In this document: piece after piece, positions 13,467 to 19,242 of the stretch | Layout of the letters: every line of letters begins with the position of its first letter | How positions within the stretch are numbered: the stretch's first letter is position 1 | NCBI GenBank assembly: GCA_002473165.1 | Contig: DKSD01000005.1 | Coordinates: 1 to 33,630, forward strand | Length of the DNA stretch: 33,630 nt | Origin: Succinatimonas sp. UBA7265 | GTDB taxonomy: Bacteria > Pseudomonadota > Gammaproteobacteria > Enterobacterales > Succinivibrionaceae | Direction: 5' to 3' | The notes under the pieces: generated by a model | Seen by the model: the letters and a program-made list of their open reading frames with translations, nothing else | Told to the model about the DNA's origin: nothing | Databases searched by the model: none | Made by a program: the position numbers and the translations under genes

Positions 13467-13740
13467 AGATCTCGACCGCCGCCTTGCAGAGGCTGAGCAT
13501 GAGCGCGCTTTGCACCGTGCTCGCGTTTGCACCTACTGGAAACTTAGACGGCGCCTCTTACAGGTACGCCGAAAACTTGCGGACTTGCCGGAACGTGATC
13601 CGGCTCGCGCAGGTTACGCAGATCTGGCTGAGTGCATCTGCGACGAACTCAGCAAATATGAACAGCGATACGGAGAACGGTGTGAAAACATCTCAGGCAG
13701 GCATCGACCTTATCAAAAAACACGAAGGTTTAAGACTTAA
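13453..13740 (+). CDS. Small charged helical protein overlapping the lysozyme start
   Basis: A 95-residue ORF with a dense helical, charged composition (MAADEDLDRRLAEAEHERAL... and RRKLADLPERDPARAGYADL) and natural-looking codon use (GCT GAG CAT GAG CGC, CTT GCG GAC TTG). It overlaps the previous gene by 14 bases and the GTG start of the lysozyme by 59. The competing reading is that the lysozyme frame is used from ATG 13463, making this a shadow ORF. I favour this ORF as real because the lysozyme has a natural family start at 13682. Function unknown. Confidence 0.5.
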   Translation: MAADEDLDRRLAEAEHERALHRARVCTYWKLRRRLLQVRRKLADLPERDPARAGYADLAECICDELSKYEQRYGERCENISGRHRPYQKTRRFKT

Positions 13741-14119
13741 CGCGTACTCATGCCCCGCCTGTAGGACGACTATCGGTTACGGACATACCGGTAACGTGTC
13801 GCCGAACGCCGTCATCACCAAGGCTCAGGCCGAGGAGCTTCTGCGCAAAGATCTGGAGCGCTTTGAGTTCCAGATCACGCGCGCCCTGGATGCCGCCGAG
13901 ATTGAAGTCTCGCAGAACCAGTTTGACGCCCTGGTATCGTTCGCGTACAACGTCGGCACCAGCCGCCTGTTCAACTCAAGCGTGTGGGCGAACCTCGAAA
14001 AAGGCGATCATGCGACCGCCGCCGACTGCATGCTCAAGTACGTGTATGCCGGCGGACGCAGGCTTAAAGGGCTTGAAAACCGCCGCGCAGCCGAGCGGGA
14101 GCTGTTCCTGAAAGCATGA
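13682..14119 (+). CDS. Endolysin, GH24 lysozyme (T4/P21 R type)
   Basis: Muramidase that cleaves the glycan chains of peptidoglycan during lysis. From the GTG at 13682 (GGAG at 13672-13675, six-base spacing) the protein is 145 residues, opening with KTSQAGIDLIKKHEGL, the usual family start. The catalytic triad is E15-C24-T30, the E-8x-(D/C)-5x-T spacing of GH24, with Cys in the Asp position as in many phage enzymes, followed by TIGYGHTG. The later QFDALVSFAYNVG and GLENRRAAERELF blocks are also typical. An upstream in-frame ATG at 13463 would add a 73-residue, weakly signal-like extension. No SAR or signal sequence is present if the GTG start is right, so release would need the holin. Confidence 0.9.
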   Translation: MKTSQAGIDLIKKHEGLRLNAYSCPACRTTIGYGHTGNVSPNAVITKAQAEELLRKDLERFEFQITRALDAAEIEVSQNQFDALVSFAYNVGTSRLFNSSVWANLEKGDHATAADCMLKYVYAGGRRLKGLENRRAAERELFLKA

Positions 14120-14334
14120 AGATCAGGCGCCCTTCACTGGGCCAGTGTTTCGTTGACTTGCACGATCAAATGCAGGCTCAGCGAAGCCGCCTGATCTTCA
14201 TGATGCGGGCTTACTCGCTGACTGACGAAGAGCGCTTTTTCCTGCTGAGCAAAGTGCAGGATTTAGAGTACGACATCGATCTGGCAAAGGTGTTCGCGAC
14301 CGACCACGGCAAAGGCAAGAGGATCAAAGAGTGA
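14116..14334 (+). CDS. Small hypothetical protein in lysis operon
   Basis: A 72-residue soluble, helical protein (LGQCFVDLHDQMQAQRSRLI... LTDEERFFLLSKVQDLEYDI) coupled by ATGA to the lysozyme stop and by GTGA to the Rz start. Not recognised. The unbroken overlap chain on both sides is the best evidence that it is translated. Confidence 0.6.
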   Translation: MKIRRPSLGQCFVDLHDQMQAQRSRLIFMMRAYSLTDEERFFLLSKVQDLEYDIDLAKVFATDHGKGKRIKE

Positions 14335-14822
14335 AAGACTACCTTGTCGCCGCGGTGTTTGCGCTTTTGACCTATGCCGCGGGTTTTGTCTGCGGCGCTG
14401 TAGTAATGTCATGGCACTACAAGGCTGAGATCTCAGAGTTCAAGGCCAACGCAGAAGCGCAGTACGCGCAGGCGCTTGAGGCCAAAGCAGTCCGTGAGAA
14501 GTACTTGCAGGGCAAGGCCGATGAGAATGCGGTTAAAGCAAAGGAAGCCCAGGATGAGATTGAAGCTCGTTACAAGTCTCTTTTGGCTGATGCCGCTGAT
14601 GCTCTCAGCGTGCACGCAGACAGTGCCGGTGGTAAAGACAGCGTGCCCTCAGATCCCAAGCCTGCCGACCGAGTTTCGACCGGCGCAGGTGAACGCCATG
14701 CAGCGTACCGAGCAAAGCTTCAAAGACTTTATGAGCGACAGCTCGAAATAGCGCGCGACTGTGATATCACGGCAAGCTATTACAACAGACTTATTCAGCT
14801 GTGGAACGAGGCGGCAAGATGA
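14331..14822 (+). CDS. Rz: i-spanin, Rz-like
   Basis: A 163-residue bitopic inner-membrane protein starting at GTG 14331, inside the preceding stop (GTGA). One N-terminal membrane span (about residues 4-27: LVAAVFALLTYAAGFVCGAVVM) is followed by a long Glu/Lys/Ala coiled coil with helix breaks near residue 95-120, the i-spanin architecture. The known role is to pair with the o-spanin and fuse inner and outer membranes in the last step of lysis. The matching lipoprotein Rz1 is embedded in another frame. The stop overlaps the start of a 31-aa ORF. Confidence 0.88.
   Translation: MKDYLVAAVFALLTYAAGFVCGAVVMSWHYKAEISEFKANAEAQYAQALEAKAVREKYLQGKADENAVKAKEAQDEIEARYKSLLADAADALSVHADSAGGKDSVPSDPKPADRVSTGAGERHAAYRAKLQRLYERQLEIARDCDITASYYNRLIQLWNEAAR
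14554..14751 (+). CDS. Rz1: o-spanin lipoprotein, Rz1-like, embedded in Rz
   Basis: A 65-residue lipoprotein read in a different frame wholly inside Rz. The start at 14554 is chosen because AAGGA (14541-14545) lies eight bases upstream and a signal peptide follows at once: MRLKLVTSLFWLMPLML with lipobox L-S-A-C (Cys20). The mature part contains proline clusters (TVPVVKTACPQIPSLPTEFR), the Rz1 hallmark. Embedding of Rz1 in Rz is the lambda arrangement. Outer-membrane location and pairing with Rz are established for the family. Confidence 0.85.
   Translation: MRLKLVTSLFWLMPLMLSACTQTVPVVKTACPQIPSLPTEFRPAQVNAMQRTEQSFKDFMSDSSK
14798..14822 (+). repeat. Left border repeat of cassette 1 (25 bp, 24 identical to 15232-15256)
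   Basis: GCTGTGGAACGAGGCGGCAA followed by GATGA, the end of Rz plus the ATG of the 31-aa ORF. The same 25 bases recur at 15232-15256 with a single A to C change, again ending in the start codon of a small membrane ORF. Confidence 0.85.
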
Positions 14823-14914
14823 GCGATTTTTGGTGGGGCGCTATTACCGCCAACATAGGATGGATCATCGGAACCATCCTGTGCCAGGTATTAGACAAAT
14901 ACGTATTTTGTTAG
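14819..14914 (+). CDS. Tiny membrane protein (31 aa), plus-strand member of cassette 1
   Basis: An ORF that starts in the Rz stop (ATGA) and ends at TAG 14912-14914. The product begins MSDFWWGAITANIGWIIGTI and ends CQVLDKYVFC: one hydrophobic helix. Its ribosome site (GGCGGCAAG) is part of the 25-base border repeat. It converges on the minus-strand gene at 14891 and overlaps its end by 24 bases. Function unknown. Confidence 0.5.
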   Translation: MSDFWWGAITANIGWIIGTILCQVLDKYVFC

Positions 14915-15196
14915 CAGGTGCACGATAAGCGCGGCAAGCACAGCAATAATCAGGCTTTGCAATGCGTTTATATACCTGTCTCTTTTGGCCTGCTGTTTTA
15001 TCTCATTGAGCTCTGTCGCATGAGTTTTGACCGTATCTTGCAGGTCTTGTAACTGGCGGTTCATTTGCTCTGTGTTCATGTCGATCCTCTCAAGGCTTTC
15101 GGCTGAACGATATTCAGGTGAGCTGAGCTTTGCTTCAAGCAGGGTTTTACGAGCCTGTTCAAATGGCGATGGCTGTTCAGGGTGTTCGACTTTCAT
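14891..15196 (-). CDS. Coiled-coil, C-terminally anchored membrane protein, minus-strand member of cassette 1
   Basis: A 101-residue protein on the opposite strand to all surrounding lytic genes. Residues about 1-40 are polar, 41-75 form a probable coiled coil (MNTEQMNRQLQDLQDTVKTH...), and 78-99 are a C-terminal membrane anchor (ALQSLIIAVLAALIVHLLTKY). The start context, GGAG then TTGTAATGAAAGTCGA, is nearly identical to that of the minus-strand gene at 15877. The location between spanins and terminase is a classical moron site in lambdoid phages, where lysogenically expressed genes such as bor are found. A role in the lysogen (exclusion or surface change) is inference. Confidence 0.75.
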   Translation of the reverse strand: MKVEHPEQPSPFEQARKTLLEAKLSSPEYRSAESLERIDMNTEQMNRQLQDLQDTVKTHATELNEIKQQAKRDRYINALQSLIIAVLAALIVHLLTKYVFV

Positions 15197-15205
15197 TACA
15201 ACTCC
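15186..15205 (-). repeat. Right border repeat of cassette 1 (matches 15867-15886)
   Basis: TCGACTTTCATTACAACTCC holds the inverse of the start codon and ribosome site of the minus-strand gene. Nineteen of 20 bases match 15867-15886. Confidence 0.85.
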
Positions 15206-15231
15206 GGAATTGAGATCCTTAGGCCCTTAAG

Positions 15232-15256
15232 GCTGTGGAACGCGGCGGCAAGATGA
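15232..15256 (+). repeat. Left border repeat of cassette 2
   Basis: Second copy of the 25-base element at 14798-14822, one mismatch. Here it no longer encodes the end of Rz, so its conservation cannot be explained by Rz coding. It supplies GGCGGCAAG and the ATG at 15253 for the next membrane ORF. Confidence 0.85.
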
Positions 15257-15522
15257 ATAGGCTACTGTTTTTATTAAAACTTAGCATAAGCACTGCCATC
15301 ATTTTTGGCCTGTTTTTCTTTTTTGGGAAGGTCTTGCCCTATTACCTTTTCGACTGGATCCCGGCTTCTGAGATATTCGCTGATGCGGAACATGTGTTTC
15401 TTGTAGTTGACGGGCAGAGCCTCCGGAATTGGTGCTTTGTTTTTGGCTTGGGCTTCTTTTCAGCTCTTGGACTTCAACTGTTAGTTTCGATAATTTTGAC
15501 AATATTTCGTTCTCAAAAGTAG
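15253..15522 (+). CDS. Two-span membrane protein, plus-strand member of cassette 2
   Basis: A 89-residue protein starting in the border repeat. An N-terminal hydrophobic region (about 4-30, FLLKLSISTAIIFGLFFFFG) and a C-terminal one (about 60-84, FVFGLGFFSALGLQLLVSII) flank a short loop (YYLFDWIPASEIFADAEHVF). Composition looks genuine rather than shadow-like. It lies convergent to, and is overlapped over its last 224 bases by, the minus-strand gene at 15299-15877, so at least one of the two is probably shorter than drawn. Function unknown; possibly a membrane moron. Confidence 0.6.
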   Translation: MNRLLFLLKLSISTAIIFGLFFFFGKVLPYYLFDWIPASEIFADAEHVFLVVDGQSLRNWCFVFGLGFFSALGLQLLVSIILTIFRSQK

Positions 15523-15877
15523 ATTCTTGTTTCTGCGCACTTAGCTCAATAACCAGCCCAAACATAGAAATAAGAAGCAACAGCAGGTTGATGACTGCGT
15601 TTATATCAACAGCCTTAACGACAGTTTTCTTCGAAACACTGATTTGACTTGTTACTCCTTGTTTTGGCTTGTCAGTGTTTTCTGTGGTCTCGTTTATCTG
15701 ATTAAACAGCGTATTCAACTCCGTCCAATTTTCAGGCAGCATCTTTTGAACGCTTGCTATGGCCTGTGATATCAGGTCGATCTGATCGGGGTTGAAAACG
15801 CTCTTTAACTTCCGGACTGTTTTGATTGCATCTGACAGCGCCTTAAGGGTTTGAGGATCAAGTCCGTCGACTTTCAT
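15299..15877 (-). CDS. Single-span membrane protein with basic tail, minus-strand member of cassette 2
   Basis: A 192-residue protein starting MKVDGLDPQTLKALSDAIKT. The N-terminal 90 residues are helical and soluble, a membrane span lies at about 93-114 (AVINLLLLLISMFGLVIELS), and a coiled-coil piece follows (ILSKLSKLTVEVQELK). The last ~60 residues are low-complexity, basic and Ser/Gln-rich; they are antisense to the plus-strand ORF and may be an extension created by recombination. Ribosome site and first codons match those of the minus-strand gene of cassette 1. AT content is higher than in neighbouring late genes. Probable moron. Confidence 0.7.
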   Translation of the reverse strand: MKVDGLDPQTLKALSDAIKTVRKLKSVFNPDQIDLISQAIASVQKMLPENWTELNTLFNQINETTENTDKPKQGVTSQISVSKKTVVKAVDINAVINLLLLLISMFGLVIELSAQKQESTFENEILSKLSKLTVEVQELKRSPSQKQSTNSGGSARQLQETHVPHQRISQKPGSSRKGNRARPSQKRKTGQK

Positions 15878-15935
15878 TACAGCTCCTTGTTTGGATGTTT
15901 AGTCAAGTTTCATTCTAAGCCGGGAGCTGTAATGA
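15867..15935. repeat. Right border repeat of cassette 2 with an inverted copy
   Basis: TCGACTTTCATTACAGCTCC (15867-15886) matches 15186-15205 at 19 of 20 bases. Its inner 13 bases, TCATTACAGCTCC (15874-15886), reappear exactly inverted as GGAGCTGTAATGA at 15923-15935. The inverted copy gives a ribosome site and ATG on the plus strand that open only a 15-codon frame, as if a former gene start had been left behind. The remaining sequence up to 16109 is AT-rich and non-coding apart from the cos-like dyad. Confidence 0.75.
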
Positions 15936-16042
15936 CGGTTAACTTGTTGAGACAGCAAAACTATTCATGTCATGGATAATTACAAAAATGAAAGTCGTTT
16001 TTGTTTTATTTATCAACGTTCAAGGTACTGTGATATGTAAGA

Positions 16043-16077
16043 GATGATCGCGGGTGGCGAGACGCCCGAAAATCATC
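16043..16077. other. Candidate cos region: interrupted dyad upstream of terminase
   Basis: GATGAT (16043-16048) and CGGG (16051-16054) pair with CCCG (16065-16068) and ATCATC (16072-16077). The centre, CGGGTGGCGAGACGCCCG, resembles the GGGCGGCGACC core of lambda cosN by eye. It lies 33 bases before the small terminase gene, the usual cos position for phages with a lambda-type terminase. The nick sites cannot be fixed from sequence alone. Confidence 0.45.
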
Positions 16078-16109
16078 TAGCTGATATAGCGTAAAAAAGT
16101 GGCGGCCAT

Positions 16110-16700
16110 ATGCCTGCGGATCTTGTAACCCAACTGAAACTTAGCAAAATCATGGGAATAAGCCGCATAACCGTACGGCGCATGATTGACAAAGGCGTGT
16201 TTCAGCTGGACAGCAACAAAAAGCTGTCTGTAAAGGCCTGCACCGACGCTTATGCCGCCTACCAGGCATCACTTGAACATCCGTCAAAGCCTGTGGCAAA
16301 GATCCCCGAAAAAGACACGAAAAAAGCGGAAAACGCGCTCAAAGACGTGGAAACCGCCTCAGACAGCGATGACTTCGCCGCGTCGCTTGCCGAATGGAAG
16401 TCTGAGCTTGAGAGCGATCCTATCGGAGTGCTCAACAAAGCCAAAGCCTACCTCACGATGATGCAGGCTAAGGACGCCAAGCTTAAGGCCGATGAGACAG
16501 AGGGCCGGCTGTTCAGCATCGAACGCATCAACGCAGATGCCGAGAAGGTGGGGCTTGCCATCGCGAGCAAGCTGCGCACTGTTCCCCAGCGCGTCTCCGC
16601 TATGTGCGAAGGGCGCACCGCCCGGGACATTGAAGCCATCGTCACCGATGAGATCAACAACGCCCTTGAGGAACTGCAAAAGCTGTTTGTGAAAGGCTGA
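16110..16700 (+). CDS. Terminase small subunit (Nu1-like)
   Basis: A 196-residue DNA-packaging protein. The N-terminus has a winged-helix-like motif (LKLSKIMGISRITVRRMIDK then GVFQLDSNKKLSVKACTDAY) as in lambda Nu1, which binds cos. A charged linker follows (about 55-90), and the C-terminal helical part (KAYLTMMQAKDAKLKADETE...) resembles the oligomerisation and large-subunit contact region. The C-terminal VGLAIASKLRTVPQRVSAMC block is often seen in this family. It follows the cos candidate and precedes the large subunit, though two small genes intervene. No strong Shine-Dalgarno; GTGGCGG lies upstream. Confidence 0.85.
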   Translation: MPADLVTQLKLSKIMGISRITVRRMIDKGVFQLDSNKKLSVKACTDAYAAYQASLEHPSKPVAKIPEKDTKKAENALKDVETASDSDDFAASLAEWKSELESDPIGVLNKAKAYLTMMQAKDAKLKADETEGRLFSIERINADAEKVGLAIASKLRTVPQRVSAMCEGRTARDIEAIVTDEINNALEELQKLFVKG

Positions 16701-16708
16701 GGTACTTT

Positions 16709-16954
16709 ATGGTTAAGTGGATTAATGACTGCCTTTACCGCCTCGGGCTTCGCCTGGTGGCAAACGCCATGCTTAAGCATGATCTTCGCTGCGGCGGCAA
16801 ACATCAGGATCGCATCCGGTATGTGACCGGCACTGACACATTCGCCGGCAGGTATTGCATGCACATCGAGATCATAAAGGATGATCCCAACCCCACGCGT
16901 GACCGCGAAGAATTGCAAGAACTGCTTCGTGGCTCGGATCGCGCTGCAAGTTAA
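16709..16954 (+). CDS. Small hypothetical protein between terminase subunits
   Basis: An 81-residue basic protein (MVKWINDCLYRLGLRLVANA...) with an amphipathic start and polar end. GAGG precedes the ATG and the gap to the small terminase is 8 bases. Not recognised. Its last 83 bases overlap a minus-strand ORF, so one of the two 3' ends may be non-functional. Confidence 0.55.
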   Translation: MVKWINDCLYRLGLRLVANAMLKHDLRCGGKHQDRIRYVTGTDTFAGRYCMHIEIIKDDPNPTRDREELQELLRGSDRAAS

Positions 16955-17090
16955 GGAACTCCTGTTCAGACACGCCATGGACGACGATGGTTTTGCTGTT
17001 GCTGCATGACAATATAAGTTTATTGCCCGCCTGGTACTGGCCTTCATTGAACACCTGGCTGTCTATGTAAACAACGCTGTCTGTAATCAT
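16872..17090 (-). CDS. Small minus-strand ORF between terminase subunits
   Basis: A 72-residue ORF beginning MITDSVVYIDSQVFNEGQYQ and continuing with strand-like ILSCSNSKTIVVHGVSE. The ribosome site is strong (GGGAGAG seven bases before the ATG), and it occupies the 187-base space between 16954 and the large terminase start that no plus-strand gene fills. Orientation against the late operon suggests a lysogen-expressed cargo gene. Not recognised; its 3' end overlaps the plus-strand gene. Confidence 0.5.
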   Translation of the reverse strand: MITDSVVYIDSQVFNEGQYQAGNKLILSCSNSKTIVVHGVSEQEFLNLQRDPSHEAVLAILRGHAWGWDHPL

Positions 17091-17140
17091 GGCGCTCTCC
17101 CTTTTCCGAACAAGGAATTAATAACACGATTTGGTGACCC

Positions 17141-18997
17141 ATGAACCTGTTCTGCGCCGGACTGAGAAAGACATTGAAACCGCGGCCGCGATTAACAGGA
17201 TCGCAATGGGCCGACCAGTACAGGATCGTCGCCCCGGGCACGTCGCCTGAACCGGGTCCGTGGCGCACGGATCGCGTTCCCTATCTCAGAGAGCCGATGG
17301 ACGCCGCCACGGCGCACGACGTTGAGAAGGTCGTGATCATGGCTGCCTCGCAGGTGGCTAAGTCTGAACTGCTCATCAACGTAATGGGCTATTTCATAGA
17401 CCAAGAGCCCAGCTCCATCATGATGGTGCAGCCGACCGTTGAGGCGGCTGAGAGCTTTTCAAAAGAGCGCATAGATCCGACGTTCCAGGCAACGCCCGCC
17501 CTGCGGTCGAAGATGGCGGCGCCGTCTGATCCTGAGAAAGGCAGATCGCGCAAAACCTCATCGACCATCCGCATGAAGCACTTCACGGGCGGTTATGTGG
17601 CGATGGTGGGATCAAACAGCCCCTCCGGGCTGGCCTCGCGCCCGATCCGCGTGTTGCTGTGCGATGAGATTGACCGTTTCGGCCAGACTCAGGAAGGCGA
17701 TCCTTTAAAGCTCGCCATTCAGCGCACCACGAACTTTGCCAACCGCAAGATCGTGCTGGTGTCGACGCCTACCACTGAACTGAGGGCAGGCGGCCCTACG
17801 GTGTGGTCTGAGTTCATGGCATCCGACCAAAGAGAGTATGAGGTCGAGTGCCCTCACTGCCACAAGCGCTTCACGCTGTCATGGGACAACGTCAAGTGGG
17901 ACAAGGATGAGAGCGGCGCCATCATCGACACAAGCATCCGCATGGAGTGCCCCCACTGCCGTGCCAAAGTGCGCGGCGGCGACCGCCCGGATCCGTACCT
18001 GCTGGCCTCGGGCGTGTGGGTTCCGAAGAACCCCGGCTCAGAGACCCGCGGCTACCACCTGACGTCGCTGTGCTCCCCGTGGGTGCGCCTGCGTGACCTG
18101 GTGCATGAGTGGCACGATGCCAACGGCGCCCGGGACAAAGCAGGCATGCAGGAATTCATCAACCTCAAGCTCGGGCAGCCGTGGCGCGAGGAAGCCGAGG
18201 ATGCGGATCTTTGGGAAAAGATCAGCGCGCGGCGCGAGTTCTATCCTGAGGGCGGTGTTCTGCCTGACGAGGTGCTCATGCTCACCTGCGGCGTGGACGT
18301 TCAGCATGACCGCCTTGAGGCCTCGGTGTTCGGCTGGGGCGCAGGCTATGAGAGCTGGGGCGTGTGCCACAAGATCATCTACGGCTCGCCCAAAGAACCG
18401 CAGGCATGGAGCACTCTTGATGCCCTGCTGATGAGCGTGTTCCCGTCAAAGGACGGACGCGAGCTGCGCATCGGGTGCACGCTTGTGGACTCCGGCGACG
18501 GCACCTGCGTTGAGGATGTCTACCGCTACACCCGTCAAAGAGAGCGGGCGCGTGTGTTCTCATGCAAAGGCAGTTCAGTCGCCGGCAAGCCGGTGATCGA
18601 CCGTCCCTCGCGCAACAACGCCTTGCATGCCGCTTTGTTCGTGCTGGGCACGGACGGCGCCAAGCGGCTTATCTTTCAGCGCCTGGCGATCCGTGACATC
18701 GGATCGGGCTTTATCCATTTTCCTTTGAGCCGTGACAGCGGCTTTACAGACGATTACTTCCAGCAGCTCACCGCTGAGCGCTTTGTGCGCCGGTTCAACG
18801 CCGGGCGCATGACGGAGCGGTGGGAGAAGATCCGCGAACGCAACGAAGCGCTGGACTGCTGCGTTTACGCGACGGCGGCCGCCGAACTGATGCGGCCTAC
18901 TTTGGAGGCGCTTGTTAAAGAGCCTCAGCCCCAGCTGCAGGCGTCGCCTGCGCCGCGCCCCCGCAGGCGTGTTTTCAGCAAAGGCATTTCGCTATGA
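17141..18997 (+). CDS. Terminase large subunit (lambda GpA family)
   Basis: ATP-driven DNA packaging motor and cos nuclease, 618 residues. Seen in order: the GpA opening SQWADQYRIVAPGTSPEPGP, an adenine/Walker A-like loop ASQVAKSE (Q71, K74), Walker B VLLCDEID (D175, E176), the coupling motif KIVLVSTPT, two CxxC pairs (ECPHCHKRF and ECPHCRAKV, about 237-240 and 270-273) likely to bind zinc, and the nuclease start TCGVDVQHDRLEASVFGWG (D386). The C-terminal YRYTRQRERARVFSCKGS and LDCCVYATAAAEL blocks also fit. Length is typical. It overlaps the next gene by 4 bases. Confidence 0.97.
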   Translation: MNLFCAGLRKTLKPRPRLTGSQWADQYRIVAPGTSPEPGPWRTDRVPYLREPMDAATAHDVEKVVIMAASQVAKSELLINVMGYFIDQEPSSIMMVQPTVEAAESFSKERIDPTFQATPALRSKMAAPSDPEKGRSRKTSSTIRMKHFTGGYVAMVGSNSPSGLASRPIRVLLCDEIDRFGQTQEGDPLKLAIQRTTNFANRKIVLVSTPTTELRAGGPTVWSEFMASDQREYEVECPHCHKRFTLSWDNVKWDKDESGAIIDTSIRMECPHCRAKVRGGDRPDPYLLASGVWVPKNPGSETRGYHLTSLCSPWVRLRDLVHEWHDANGARDKAGMQEFINLKLGQPWREEAEDADLWEKISARREFYPEGGVLPDEVLMLTCGVDVQHDRLEASVFGWGAGYESWGVCHKIIYGSPKEPQAWSTLDALLMSVFPSKDGRELRIGCTLVDSGDGTCVEDVYRYTRQRERARVFSCKGSSVAGKPVIDRPSRNNALHAALFVLGTDGAKRLIFQRLAIRDIGSGFIHFPLSRDSGFTDDYFQQLTAERFVRRFNAGRMTERWEKIRERNEALDCCVYATAAAELMRPTLEALVKEPQPQLQASPAPRPRRRVFSKGISL

Positions 18998-19242
18998 CGA
19001 TTTCAATCCGCGGCATCACTTTGGAGACCGCGCAGAAAAAACTGGATCTGTGGCTTGAGGCTGAGGACGCCGTGGCGGCAGGCCAAAGCTACACCATCGG
19101 ATCGCGCTCGCTCACCCGCGCGTCCCTGCCTGAGATCGCCAAGCGCATCGAGTACTGGGGCGCTTTGGTCTCAAAGCTTGAGAGCGGCGTCAAGGGCGTG
19201 CGCATACAGCGCGGCTGGCCTTTGGATGACGGGGCAAGATGA
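18994..19242 (+). CDS. gpW-like / DUF6148 head-tail joining protein
   Basis: An 82-residue protein with the order ITLETAQKKLDLWLEAEDAV, AAGQSYTIGSRSLTRASLPE, IAKRIEYWGALVSKLE. This is the gpW/DUF6148 layout: helix, beta hairpin SYTIGSRSLTRA, helix. In lambda, gpW closes the portal vertex so that gpFII and the tail can bind. Position directly between terminase and portal is the same as in lambda (A-W-B). It overlaps both neighbours by 4 bases. Confidence 0.85.
   Translation: MTISIRGITLETAQKKLDLWLEAEDAVAAGQSYTIGSRSLTRASLPEIAKRIEYWGALVSKLESGVKGVRIQRGWPLDDGAR

Noticed and set aside
16448..17047. 199-codon minus-strand frame over the small terminase
   Set aside because: Shadow of the terminase and following gene. 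The shorter minus-strand frame at 16872-17090 has the ribosome site and covers the real gap.
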